A DNA stretch of 34,354 nucleotides. It comes from an uncultured Bacteroidales bacterium (lineage in GTDB: Bacteria > Bacteroidota > Bacteroidia > Bacteroidales > Paludibacteraceae). Shown here one piece after another: positions 25,014-33,474 of the stretch. Within the stretch, counting starts at the first letter, position 1; each line of letters opens with the position of its first letter. The DNA is taken from NCBI GenBank assembly GCA_946185835.1, contig CAMHKW010000022.1, positions 1 through 34,354 of the forward strand. The letters are read 5' to 3'. The position numbers and the translations under genes are program-made. The notes below the pieces were generated by a model that saw nothing but the letters and a program-made list of their open reading frames with translations, did no database searches and was not told where the DNA came from.

Positions 25014-25090
25014 AAACTGCTCCGCCATCGCGTGGCTGTTAGACCCCGCACGCAGTGAGGTCGAGAGAACAACTATTTTCTTTGACATAT
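25014..25090 (-). pseudogene. 5' fragment of a flavodoxin-fold reductase gene (right direct-repeat copy)
   Basis: The minus strand from ATG at 25088 encodes MSKKIVVLSTSLRAGSNSHA, then MAEQF. It then leaves the family and reaches a stop after about 38 codons, inside the AraC stump. The first 25 codons match the intact gene at 21083-21622. The frame is not continuous with AraC, so no fusion protein is made. Confidence 0.85.
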
Positions 25091-25126
25091 AGTTTTGATT
25101 CTATGGTTAGGATTTTAGGAATATCA

Positions 25127-28100
25127 TTACTTAACAACAATCTTTTCTGCGAATGAGCCTGCTTGCAGGATATATATGCCGCTGCCGACTGTTATGTGTG
25201 TTGCGTAGCCGTTGGCGGTAGTTGTTTGCAGCAGTCTGCCTGAAATATCATACAGCCGTATGACAGTGCCGTCTTCAAGTCCGCTTACGATAATCTCACC
25301 GGCTGCGGTCAGTACAGTGGTGTTTTGTGCCTCATCGGGAGTGTCGGACATTGTATTATGCTGCTGCATTACCTGCTGTCTCGGTTCTGGTTCAGCGTTC
25401 TGTTTCCGAACAGCATATCTATAGCCTTGTCCGTACAGCTCGTCCGCATTGGAAAGTGCAACAACATGGTAATCACAATCTTTCTTCGGTGCGGTATAGT
25501 GACTTAGGTAGCCGTTATGGCTGAACACTCCGCCCTGCACAAGCAGTTTGTCGTGCTCTGCAGCGTTATTGACCGCCTTGGGGGCAGAGCCATTGCTTGA
25601 CAGCTTGAAGTAGCCAGCGTTTATTGTGGCTTTGGGTGCGACTGTTTCTGTCAGAGCCTTGCCGACATACACTCCGACGGCTGACTTGCCTTGCGTTGAG
25701 ACATTGAACGTACCGCCATTGATGACGGCTGTCCCTGCATCTGCTATAAGTCCGTAAAGTTCAGTATTGAGCGATTTGCCGAACACACAAACCCCGATGG
25801 CATTGTTGGTGCTTGCTGTTACATTAACCGTTCCGCTATTGAAGACCACATCGCCGTTATAGACAGCACCTTTCGTATTACTCGGGGTGCCGCCTCCTAC
25901 CCTTATGCCGTGAACATTGATTGTGCCATTGACGGTAATGACCGTTGAGCCTGTCACTTCGGTATGTCCTGAGAGCACATACAATCCATAGGCTGCTCCT
26001 GCCAATGTCTCGGTAGCATTTACGTTAGAATTTTCAATATACGTATCGCCGTAAACCACAGCGCCATAAGCGCAGCGTGTCGAAACGGCATTGAGCGTGG
26101 CATCCGTCAGATACAGATGCTTCTGAAGTCCGACATAAACAGCTGTTGCGGCGACACCTGTTGCAGCGGATGAGTACTGCATCGTGTTTTCCGCTTCGAC
26201 AGTACAGTTGCTGACATGCAACTCACCCGCAGTCAGATAAATTGCTTTCAGCATTTTATTGCGTGCCGCCCTTGTTCGGATAATGCCTTTTCCGCTTTGA
26301 CTTTGATCGGTCAGAGTGAATGAGCCTTCGTTTTCTTTGTCACGCGACCTGACATAAAGCAACGAGTCGGTAGTGCCTTCCAGCAAGTGTCCGTTGAGGT
26401 CGAGCGTGCAGTCTATGCCGTCGGTAGTGACTATCAGTTTCCGGTCTATTCCGGTTATGTCAGCCAGCAGTCTGACTACAGGCTTATCGAACTTAGGAGC
26501 ATAATTAAATGCGTCCTGAAGCGATGAGAAACAGATGTATTTATCTTCTCCGGCGTTATTTACCGTAGCCACTGCACGGTCTATCATATACTTGTAACCC
26601 TGTATATATTCTTCCGATTTCTTCGAAAGTGCTTTCACATAATAGCTGCAATCTTTTGCCGGTGCGGTATAATTGACGAGATAGCCGCTCACATTAAACA
26701 ACCCGCCTTCGATAAGCAGAGCCTCGCGGTTTGCCGCATTGTTCACCGCCTTTAGCGTTGACTTACCGGTTATCATGAACTTGCCGCCGAGTATCTGAGC
26801 ACTTGGCACTGCCTCTTCGCAAAGCGGCTTTTTGACATATACTCCGTAGGATGCTTTTTCTGTTGCCTCGATATTGAACACGCCTCCTTTTATCACCGCC
26901 TTGCCTGCACTTGCAAGTGTCCCGAAATCGGACATCTGCGCCGACGAGCCAAAGACGCATACGCCTATCGCATTTTTCCGAGCCGCCACATTGAATGTAC
27001 CGCCTTCAACTGTTATCTCTCCGTTGTAAGTCGTTCCGGTGGTCTTGTTCGGCGTTCCTCCACCGACACGTATTGCATATATGTTTGTGCCACCGCTCAC
27101 GTTGACTGCCAATGACCCTCCTACATTCGTGCTGCCGCTGAGGACATAGAGTCCGAACGCACTGCCTGCGGTAGCACCCTGAACGGTCAGAGTACCGCCT
27201 GTCAGTTGCGACTGACCGTATGATACCACACCGTATGCATAACGCTCGGCTTGGCAGACTATCGAACCGCCAGTCATGCCGAACTGCATCTGCGGACACA
27301 CATACACTCCGACAGCCGACACTTTGCTGTTGATAACGGAATAAGCAAGGGTGTTGCATGCCTCTATCGTTCCACCCGCGAGATGGAACATACCGCTATA
27401 GGCATATACTGCACGTAATACGCCGTTCAGGTCGGCTTTGACACTTATCTTGCCGCTCTTGCTCCGGCTGTTATCCGTCAGGACAAACGTGCAAGGTGCT
27501 TTTGCCACTGACTTGATATACAGTAATGAAGTTATTGTTCCTGAAATCTGATGACCGTTCAAATCAAGTGTACATACGTTATTATCAACAGAACTCTTAT
27601 ATACTATGCGCTGGCTCAGGTCGGTGATGTCTTTGAGCAGACGTACCTCCGCCTCTTGTTGTTTTGCTGCGAAATCAAGTGCTTCCTTCAATGAGGCAAA
27701 CGGTGTACTTTTACCATCAACTATAACCTCGGCTACATCATCGGTTGAGTACTGCTCCACCATTTTACACAACGGGAACATCTGATAGAATCCGCCGTCA
27801 ATCGGGCGAACCGTTGTCAGACTGTCGTAAACGACCTGTATGGCATAAACGCTGTCGGTCAGCAGTCCGTCGAAATCGAAATCATACACGGCTGTTCCGC
27901 CCGCTTCAATCCGCCGGGTACCCTGCCCTACTGATTGCGAGCTGACAAACACCATATCGCCGGTAGCTGATTCCTGTTGTAATAGTCTGACCGCTACGGG
28001 GTAAGACATCTCTTGAGTGCCTATGTTACGGATTGTTATGTTTCCGGCAAGAGCATTGCCTTCAACCTCATTGCCTGAGAGTCCGTAGAACTTATAATCC

Positions 28101-30025
28101 GCTACTTGCAGCGCATGTGAAACGGTAGGTGCGGGAACGGTTAGTTGCCAGTTGGCAATAACATTCGCCTCATCGAACTCTTTGGTTGTGAGCAGATATA
28201 ACTCATATTCCCCACCGAAGCGCGGAGTCATACCCACACTTACCCAAGCCGACTGGCCCGCCTCAATAAAGACAGACTGTGTATTTCCGCGGTGTTCGTA
28301 ACCGTTATATGCAAACGAGTGTAAATAAAGTGCGTCGTTATAGGTTGCCGTGCCGTTGTTTCTGACAAGCGCATTGATGCTATACAGAGAATCCACCTGA
28401 GCTGCAGGACCTATGTTGTATTCCAACACTTCAAGATTTACTGCATTTTCTCCGCAGGTGGCATTACCGTCCTTGTCAATGGTAACCGTTACTAATGCGC
28501 GGTTCTGATTGTAGTTAGGACTGATTATCCACTGCTCCGTACCGCTCACACGGCTTACAAAAGCCACCTGATAAACGCCTTCTTCTGCGAGATTGATAGC
28601 AAAGCCGTGAGTCTTAATAGAGGTGTTGGTATAGGCGATGTTTTCTTTCTTATCGAGAATACGCTCTATCTCACCATTGTCGTCAAGCAGTGCTATTGCG
28701 ATGTCAAATGTAGTGGAAACGGTAGTGTAGTTGCGCGAGCGATAGAAAAGACTGTCGGCGGTATTGCGCTGCAGTTCCATCATAAGTCTCGCCGGTACGG
28801 GTTCTATCGCCTCGGTGGTAATGCCTATGATAGCGCCTGACGAAAGGACATATCCCTCGCGCGTACTGCTTGCTCCCGCCTTGTCGTTATTGCGTGGATT
28901 AAGTACATCGAGCAGGAAATAGCCGTCGTACGAGCCACCCCATCCCCAGTTGACATGGTAGTAGCCGTCGGCATCGTATCCGTCCACTATATAGGCATGT
29001 CCGCCTGTTGTGGTCGAGCCGTGATATACGACAGGACGGTCGGATGCCAACTCGTTATAGATGAGTTCGTCCCACTCCTCACTCGTAAAACTCTCCCTTT
29101 GCTGGTGTATGACACTCTGCGGATAGCCGAAATAAGTCTTCAAGGCTGTTGCCACATAGTAGGTATAAGCCCCCGAACTGCTCGGCGTATATTGCATCTT
29201 CACCGACTTGCCTGCATACATCATCAGGTTGGCGATGGCTGTATCCTGCGCCGGAGAATGTGGGTGAAGCGTATCGTAATAATCGACGATATTCGCCCAG
29301 TCGATAAACAGATTGTTCGGCATAGCCGGCACGGTAATCTTCGTGCTCACACCTTCATAAGTGCCGGTGTATGTATATTTGGGAATGGCTTTTATGGTAT
29401 GGTCGGGATAACGGTAATGCGACATCGCCATCGTCATAGCCGTAGCCACGCAACCTGTAATGCTCCTCAGCCCCGTCTGAAGATATTCAGGACAAGTCAA
29501 GTTGTATGGCTCACGCTGATACCATTGGGCAGTGATTATCGGCTCTATCGCCGCGTGGTCGGACTCTGACGACAGACTCTTGCGGGGCGTTTGTGGTTGC
29601 CCGCCAGCGTTGTCATATTGCTCTACGAGATTGTCAAAATCGTCTAACCACGCTTCCAATGCGGGTGGCAGCGACTCGTCGTCGCCATGCATTGACGGTT
29701 GGTTTTCAACCGAATAGCCAAGTATGGCAGGCAAACGGTCGTCAGCGGCGGCAATAACCGTCACTGCAAAATTATCTTGTCCGCTTGTAGGCGCAGAGCC
29801 GTTGTCGGAACGAAAGATATAATATGCTTTCGGCTGTTGACTGACTTGCTTGTTGGAACCTATCTTCCGTCTTGCAACCTGTGCCTGCCTCAGCGCAGTT
29901 GAGCGGTTAAGGCTTTTTGATTGCATAAAAGTCTCTGCCGTTTGGCGTGCCTCGTCGATACTGATACGCTCAGCATACAGCAATGCCGGCAATACAGAAA
30001 ACAAGAAAAGGAAAAGTTTTTTCAT
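25127..30025 (-). CDS. C10 (streptopain/interpain-type) cysteine peptidase with duplicated repeat modules (1632 aa)
   Basis: A signal peptide (about residues 1-18) is followed by a Spi-like propeptide (about 20-160). The C10 catalytic domain (about 160-405) has nucleophile C192 in SITGCVATAMTMAM and H343 in GGHAYIVDGYDADGYYHVNW; the Trp-rich GWGGSYDGYF follows. Beta-sandwich-like regions (about 410-760) lead into two homologous modules of about 380 residues (about 765-1155 and 1155-1545). Each opens VRLL-DIT and contains TLDLNGH, AAGSAFGLYVLSGxT-like and IRVGGGTP motifs, suggesting a parallel beta-helix. A low-complexity linker and a T9SS type A-like tail (VIRLYDISGRLL, then SGIYILQAGSFAEKIVVK) end the protein. 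C10 peptidases are exported and matured by propeptide removal. Its own promoter is at 30060-30067. Confidence 0.93.
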   Translation of the reverse strand: MKKLFLFLFSVLPALLYAERISIDEARQTAETFMQSKSLNRSTALRQAQVARRKIGSNKQVSQQPKAYYIFRSDNGSAPTSGQDNFAVTVIAAADDRLPAILGYSVENQPSMHGDDESLPPALEAWLDDFDNLVEQYDNAGGQPQTPRKSLSSESDHAAIEPIITAQWYQREPYNLTCPEYLQTGLRSITGCVATAMTMAMSHYRYPDHTIKAIPKYTYTGTYEGVSTKITVPAMPNNLFIDWANIVDYYDTLHPHSPAQDTAIANLMMYAGKSVKMQYTPSSSGAYTYYVATALKTYFGYPQSVIHQQRESFTSEEWDELIYNELASDRPVVYHGSTTTGGHAYIVDGYDADGYYHVNWGWGGSYDGYFLLDVLNPRNNDKAGASSTREGYVLSSGAIIGITTEAIEPVPARLMMELQRNTADSLFYRSRNYTTVSTTFDIAIALLDDNGEIERILDKKENIAYTNTSIKTHGFAINLAEEGVYQVAFVSRVSGTEQWIISPNYNQNRALVTVTIDKDGNATCGENAVNLEVLEYNIGPAAQVDSLYSINALVRNNGTATYNDALYLHSFAYNGYEHRGNTQSVFIEAGQSAWVSVGMTPRFGGEYELYLLTTKEFDEANVIANWQLTVPAPTVSHALQVADYKFYGLSGNEVEGNALAGNITIRNIGTQEMSYPVAVRLLQQESATGDMVFVSSQSVGQGTRRIEAGGTAVYDFDFDGLLTDSVYAIQVVYDSLTTVRPIDGGFYQMFPLCKMVEQYSTDDVAEVIVDGKSTPFASLKEALDFAAKQQEAEVRLLKDITDLSQRIVYKSSVDNNVCTLDLNGHQISGTITSLLYIKSVAKAPCTFVLTDNSRSKSGKISVKADLNGVLRAVYAYSGMFHLAGGTIEACNTLAYSVINSKVSAVGVYVCPQMQFGMTGGSIVCQAERYAYGVVSYGQSQLTGGTLTVQGATAGSAFGLYVLSGSTNVGGSLAVNVSGGTNIYAIRVGGGTPNKTTGTTYNGEITVEGGTFNVAARKNAIGVCVFGSSAQMSDFGTLASAGKAVIKGGVFNIEATEKASYGVYVKKPLCEEAVPSAQILGGKFMITGKSTLKAVNNAANREALLIEGGLFNVSGYLVNYTAPAKDCSYYVKALSKKSEEYIQGYKYMIDRAVATVNNAGEDKYICFSSLQDAFNYAPKFDKPVVRLLADITGIDRKLIVTTDGIDCTLDLNGHLLEGTTDSLLYVRSRDKENEGSFTLTDQSQSGKGIIRTRAARNKMLKAIYLTAGELHVSNCTVEAENTMQYSSAATGVAATAVYVGLQKHLYLTDATLNAVSTRCAYGAVVYGDTYIENSNVNATETLAGAAYGLYVLSGHTEVTGSTVITVNGTINVHGIRVGGGTPSNTKGAVYNGDVVFNSGTVNVTASTNNAIGVCVFGKSLNTELYGLIADAGTAVINGGTFNVSTQGKSAVGVYVGKALTETVAPKATINAGYFKLSSNGSAPKAVNNAAEHDKLLVQGGVFSHNGYLSHYTAPKKDCDYHVVALSNADELYGQGYRYAVRKQNAEPEPRQQVMQQHNTMSDTPDEAQNTTVLTAAGEIIVSGLEDGTVIRLYDISGRLLQTTTANGYATHITVGSGIYILQAGSFAEKIVVK

Positions 30026-30059
30026 AACTTATCGGCTTGATTGTTTAGAGTTTTGTTTG

Positions 30060-30067
30060 CAAAGATA
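30060..30067 (-). promoter_or_regulatory. -7 element of the C10 peptidase gene
   Basis: TATCTTTG on the minus strand lies 34 bases upstream of the start codon and matches TAnnTTTG. The -33 region is A/T-rich without a clear TTTG. Confidence 0.7.
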
Positions 30068-30189
30068 CGATATTTTTTTGAAATAATGAAAATGTTTTTT
30101 AATTACGCAGTGTATGATAATGCACTTTCAAAAAATCATGCGCCTAATCTTGGAAACAAATTGAAATTCTTAGTGCCGTATAGAGACAT

Positions 30190-30939
30190 TCAGCCTTTTT
30201 GGATTCTGTTTATGCACCAAGCGAACGCTCGGGCAAGGCGGAGATGTGGTGTTGAGAAGTGTCCGCCCTGCTCCCATACGAGGGTGCAATGGTTGGCGCC
30301 TATGGTGCGCTGGAGGTGTTCGTATTCCCAACGGATGTTTTCACCAACCTGCGCCATAACTTTGTTTCTTGCCCTCGGCTCACGGTCGCCGAGACTGAGA
30401 TAGACATCGCTTGCAAAAACCTGATGTGCCTCAGAGAAGCCTTGCCACGACGTAATCCATAGCGAAGGCGAAGCTGCAGCCACTGCATCGAAACACTCAG
30501 TTTTCGATGCAGCCCAACGAGCAAACAGACCAGCCAACGAATATCCGCCGAGGATTACCGGCAGGGCTTTGTTTGCGCCCTCCTCAGTAGGTTTGTTTGC
30601 GCCCTCCTCTGCTGGAATACGGTCTGCCCTCTCCCATCTTGAGCGGAGGTAGGGCAGCAACTGTTCGGTGATATAATCTAAAGTCTCGAAAGCGTACTCC
30701 CCCACCCCTTCGCGAGGCGAGATATTAGGGTCAGACCACGGAGTGAGCTCTTTCTCCCAATCGCTGATAGGCACTCCCACAAAGACAAACGGCGTATCGA
30801 CAGCCTCGCGGATAGCCTTTATCTGAGCATCCAAGGTCTCGTTCTCATGCTCGCCAACGGGCTGAACAAGCAACACGCGCGGCTGCTCGCCGGCATAAAC
30901 GATACACTTCTTACCGGCGATGTTGTAGAATGATTTCAT
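30190..30939 (-). CDS. Alpha/beta-hydrolase, esterase D/Fes-like
   Basis: This 249-residue cytoplasmic protein has the nucleophile elbow GGYSLAGLFARW (GxSxxG), the preceding GVPISDWEKELTPW oxyanion-region strand, and a late SLGDREPRARN and GGHF segment, likely carrying the acid and the catalytic histidine. This fits the putative-esterase (Esterase_phd/Fes-like) group. A surface loop holds two tandem eight-residue units (EEGANKPT type) encoded by a 24-bp DNA duplication at about 30571-30618; it is in frame and probably harmless. No signal peptide is visible. The substrate is unknown. The gene has its own promoter and is separated from the peptidase gene by 165 bases with no gene. Confidence 0.87.
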   Translation of the reverse strand: MKSFYNIAGKKCIVYAGEQPRVLLVQPVGEHENETLDAQIKAIREAVDTPFVFVGVPISDWEKELTPWSDPNISPREGVGEYAFETLDYITEQLLPYLRSRWERADRIPAEEGANKPTEEGANKALPVILGGYSLAGLFARWAASKTECFDAVAAASPSLWITSWQGFSEAHQVFASDVYLSLGDREPRARNKVMAQVGENIRWEYEHLQRTIGANHCTLVWEQGGHFSTPHLRLARAFAWCINRIQKG

Positions 30940-30979
30940 CTGTATTTATATGATGTTATTGATAGCTGATAAGAGAATA

Positions 30980-31011
30980 CAAAGATACTGCTTTATTATG
31001 AATTACCCAAG
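30980..31011 (-). promoter_or_regulatory. Promoter of the esterase-like gene
   Basis: TATCTTTG (30987-30980, minus strand) matches the -7 consensus, with TTGG at 31011-31008 as a possible -33 element 20 bases upstream. Confidence 0.7.
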
Positions 31012-31056
31012 TTCTTTGTTGAAAACAACCGTACAGTAGTCTAAATTGTGTGCATA

Positions 31057-31152
31057 TTGGGCGCGGAAAGTGTATAAAAAAGTGTGTTTTCGCGCCTAAT
31101 GCCGAGTATTAAGGCGCGAAAAGTGTATTTTTTTTATTATTTCCGCGCCCAA
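31057..31152. repeat. Nested palindromes upstream of the DUF234 remnant
   Basis: An outer perfect 13-bp inverted repeat, TTGGGCGCGGAAA (31057-31069) and TTTCCGCGCCCAA (31140-31152), encloses an inner one, TTTTCGCGCC (31087-31096) and GGCGCGAAAA (31113-31122). The half-sites GGGCGCGGAAAGTGTAT and AGGCGCGAAAAGTGTAT also repeat directly. The 96-bp block could be a small palindromic element or a strong operator. Flanking direct duplications were not seen. Confidence 0.8.
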
Positions 31153-31166
31153 CCTCTTGTAAGTAT

Positions 31167-31721
31167 GTGAAAATCGTAAAATGCGATTTTGTAAATTACT
31201 ATCGCACGAAGACGAAGAAAATCAACAAGAATAGAGGTATCTATGTGCTTGCAGACCATTTTACCCAATTCTATCATTCTTTTGTTGATGGAGAAACAGA
31301 TGAGTTATATTGGACTCATAATCTGCTGTCGCCTAAAGTAAACTCGTATTTTGGATTGTCATACGAGCGAGTATGTATGGCACATATTCAGCAAATCAAG
31401 AAAGCACTCGGTATTGATCAGATAAGCACCGAGTACTATTCATGGCGCAGCAATGACCCGAACCAACGTGCCCAAGTGGATCTTATTATTGAGCGTGCAG
31501 ACAGGTTAATAAACCTTTGTGAGATTAAATATAGTGCTACGACATATACAATAGATAAGTCAGAAGACTTGAAGTTGCGTATACGTCAAGCCGCATTTGT
31601 TGACCAGACTGGAACGCGTTATGGCATAATGCCTACTTTTATTACTACTTACGGACTAACACCTAATGGTTACGCAAATAACATATTGAATAACGTCATC
31701 ATGGATGACTTGTTTCAATAA
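31167..31721 (+). CDS. DUF234-type nuclease domain; truncated AAA ATPase relative (184 aa)
   Basis: The frame starts at a GTG and matches the C-terminal DUF234 half of archaeal-type AAA ATPases: YVLADHFTQFYHSFVDG, then YFGLSYERVCMAHIQQIKKA, YYSWRS, AQVDLIIERADRLINLCEIK (a PD-(D/E)XK-like core with D and E-x-K) and PTFITTYGLTPNGYA. Complete proteins of this kind are usually twice as long and carry Walker motifs, which are absent. The frame is closed by a stop at 31110 inside the palindrome block, so there is no ATPase part. It is either a remnant whose N-terminus was lost at the palindrome or a stand-alone nuclease domain. Start choice is uncertain. The ends of this gene and the transporter at 31757 are convergent. 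Confidence 0.7.
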   Translation: MKIVKCDFVNYYRTKTKKINKNRGIYVLADHFTQFYHSFVDGETDELYWTHNLLSPKVNSYFGLSYERVCMAHIQQIKKALGIDQISTEYYSWRSNDPNQRAQVDLIIERADRLINLCEIKYSATTYTIDKSEDLKLRIRQAAFVDQTGTRYGIMPTFITTYGLTPNGYANNILNNVIMDDLFQ

Positions 31722-31756
31722 AACACTACAGTTTCCATCTTAAAAACAGCAAAAAC

Positions 31757-32689
31757 TCAATCCTGCTTGTCTTTCTTTGTGTATAGCCATGCGACTATCG
31801 CGCCGCTGATATTATGCCACACGCTGAAGATAGCGCCCGGGATGGTAGCCATGGGATAAGCGGCAAAATGCATCACTGCAAGTGAGGTTGCCAAACCTGA
31901 GTTCTGCATGCCCACCTCAATAGAGATAGCCCGTTTTTTAGGTTCAGTCAGTCCTAAAAGCTTTCCTATAAAGTAGCCCAAGATCAGCCCGAAGAGGTTG
32001 TGAAGCATAACCACGAGGATAATAAGGAACCCGCCCGTCAAGAGTTTGGAGGCATTGGCAGAAATGACAAGAGAGACCGTGAAGGCGATAGCCAGCGACG
32101 AGAATGCAGGCAGATAATCTATGGCTTTCTCCGTGAACTTTGGCAACAGACTCTTGATTATCAGACCCGAAACGATAGGTATTATGACTACCAACAGAAT
32201 ACTCAGCAGCATGCCTGCTACATCTACATCGATGCTCTTTCCAGCCAATGCCCACGTGAGCAAAGGTGTGAGCAGCGGTGCGAGCAAGGTGGAGACGCCT
32301 GTCATTCCAACCGACAAAGCCACATCGCCTTTCGCTAAATAGGTGATGACATTCGATGCCGTGCCGCCCGGGCAACAGCCTACCAACACCACGCCAAGTG
32401 CTAAAGCCTCATCTATTTGAAAGATTTTTGTCAGTGCCCATGCCAGCAACGGCATGATGGTGAACTGCGCCAAGCAGCCGATGAGCATATCTTTAGGTCG
32501 AGTGAAGACGATTTTGAAATCGTGCAGGTTGAGTGTCAGCCCCATACCGAACATTATCACGCCCAACATATAGTTGATGGTCTTCATGGGTATGGGTTGC
32601 AACACTTGGGGAAACGCCAATGATAACAAGGCTCCTGCTAACACCAACAGAGCCATGTATTTCGATATGTAATGACAGAGTTTCTTCAT
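31757..32689 (-). CDS. Bile acid:sodium symporter (BASS)-family transporter
   Basis: This 310-residue inner-membrane protein has about nine to ten hydrophobic helices. It carries the family motifs GVVLVGCCPGGTASNVITYL, with the broken-helix sequence GCCPGGTASN, and EVGMQNSGLATSLAVMHF (EVGMQNSGLA). These residues surround the two sodium sites of BASS proteins such as ASBT. Substrates of bacterial members include bile acids, pantoate and other organic anions, and cannot be decided here. It is third in the minus-strand cluster BASS-nitroreductase-BASS, 61 bases after the nitroreductase stop. A very similar paralogue lies at 33475. Confidence 0.93.
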   Translation of the reverse strand: MKKLCHYISKYMALLVLAGALLSLAFPQVLQPIPMKTINYMLGVIMFGMGLTLNLHDFKIVFTRPKDMLIGCLAQFTIMPLLAWALTKIFQIDEALALGVVLVGCCPGGTASNVITYLAKGDVALSVGMTGVSTLLAPLLTPLLTWALAGKSIDVDVAGMLLSILLVVIIPIVSGLIIKSLLPKFTEKAIDYLPAFSSLAIAFTVSLVISANASKLLTGGFLIILVVMLHNLFGLILGYFIGKLLGLTEPKKRAISIEVGMQNSGLATSLAVMHFAAYPMATIPGAIFSVWHNISGAIVAWLYTKKDKQD

Positions 32690-32750
32690 TTGATGGTCTT
32701 ATCTAATAGCTGTCTCGTTATTTGTTCTTCGATGTTCATATCGTTGCCTG

Positions 32751-33461
32751 CTATACCCATTCGAAATTCTCTTTGCCGGCTCCTATCTCGAAATGGCATT
32801 TGACGATACCAAGGTCAACGGGCGCATAGCCCATGCCGTTGGTAAGCGAAAAGGCTTTCTTGGCTTCCACTTTGTTTCCGTCGTGCAGAACAAAGCGGAA
32901 CAACTGCTGATTTACGGCAGTCGGCGCAAGCAATGCCGCTTCTACGCCCATGATGAACCACGATGGATAATGGCTTTCGACTTTCGACTTTTGACTTTCG
33001 ACTCTTTTATCCTCACAAACATCGGCGATGGTCTTTTTCTGCGGGTGTTGCACGCCTTGATTGGCACCATAGCCCACCGGCACAAGGCAAACCAAGTGTT
33101 CACCGTCGCGCACTTCGTAGCTGTCGGGCTGTTTGCTGAAAGTCAGTCCTACCCAGCAGGTGTTGAGACCGAGTGTTTGCGCAAGTAAAACGACTTGCTC
33201 GCCGTAATAACCGAGCGTGGTGTCTTCACCTTTCTTGCAGACCATAGCAATATAATTGCTGATGCCGCTGAACTTGCCGTACTTCGCCATGCCTTGCGAG
33301 AAAGCATTCGGCTCGTTGGTTACCAACTGCATATGCAGCCCTGCCTCGCTATTCGATTGGTCGATCAGGGTCTGCAACTGCGCTATTTTCTCTGCCTCGA
33401 TGGCGGTGTCCTTGTACTGCCGCACGCTATGGCGGGCTTTGATTGCTTCTTGTAGGGTCAT
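32751..33461 (-). CDS. Nitroreductase-family FMN oxidoreductase
   Basis: This 236-residue protein has the nitroreductase start MTLQEAIKARHSVRQYKDTA (the R-HSVR-Y FMN-phosphate contact), the middle LAQTLGLNTCWVGLTF and the C-terminal ALLAPTAVNQQLFRFVL signature. Members use NAD(P)H and FMN to reduce nitro compounds, quinones or flavin-linked substrates in the cytoplasm. A heptanucleotide repeat lies inside the gene (32974-33001) and encodes the extra peptide KRVESQKSKVESH between conserved blocks. The gene starts 13 bases after the stop of the upstream BASS gene and is probably co-transcribed with it. No promoter was seen between them. Confidence 0.9.
   Translation of the reverse strand: MTLQEAIKARHSVRQYKDTAIEAEKIAQLQTLIDQSNSEAGLHMQLVTNEPNAFSQGMAKYGKFSGISNYIAMVCKKGEDTTLGYYGEQVVLLAQTLGLNTCWVGLTFSKQPDSYEVRDGEHLVCLVPVGYGANQGVQHPQKKTIADVCEDKRVESQKSKVESHYPSWFIMGVEAALLAPTAVNQQLFRFVLHDGNKVEAKKAFSLTNGMGYAPVDLGIVKCHFEIGAGKENFEWV
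32974..33001. repeat. Heptamer tandem repeat inside the nitroreductase gene
   Basis: Four tandem copies of CTTTCGA (one reads CTTTTGA) occupy 28 bp. Seven bases is not a multiple of three, so gain or loss of one copy would shift the nitroreductase frame. Confidence 0.85.
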
Positions 33462-33474
33462 ATTTATTTACGAT

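Noticed and set aside
24733..25088. Flavodoxin-AraC fusion protein
   Set aside because: The two parts are in different frames and the flavodoxin frame stops inside the AraC stump.
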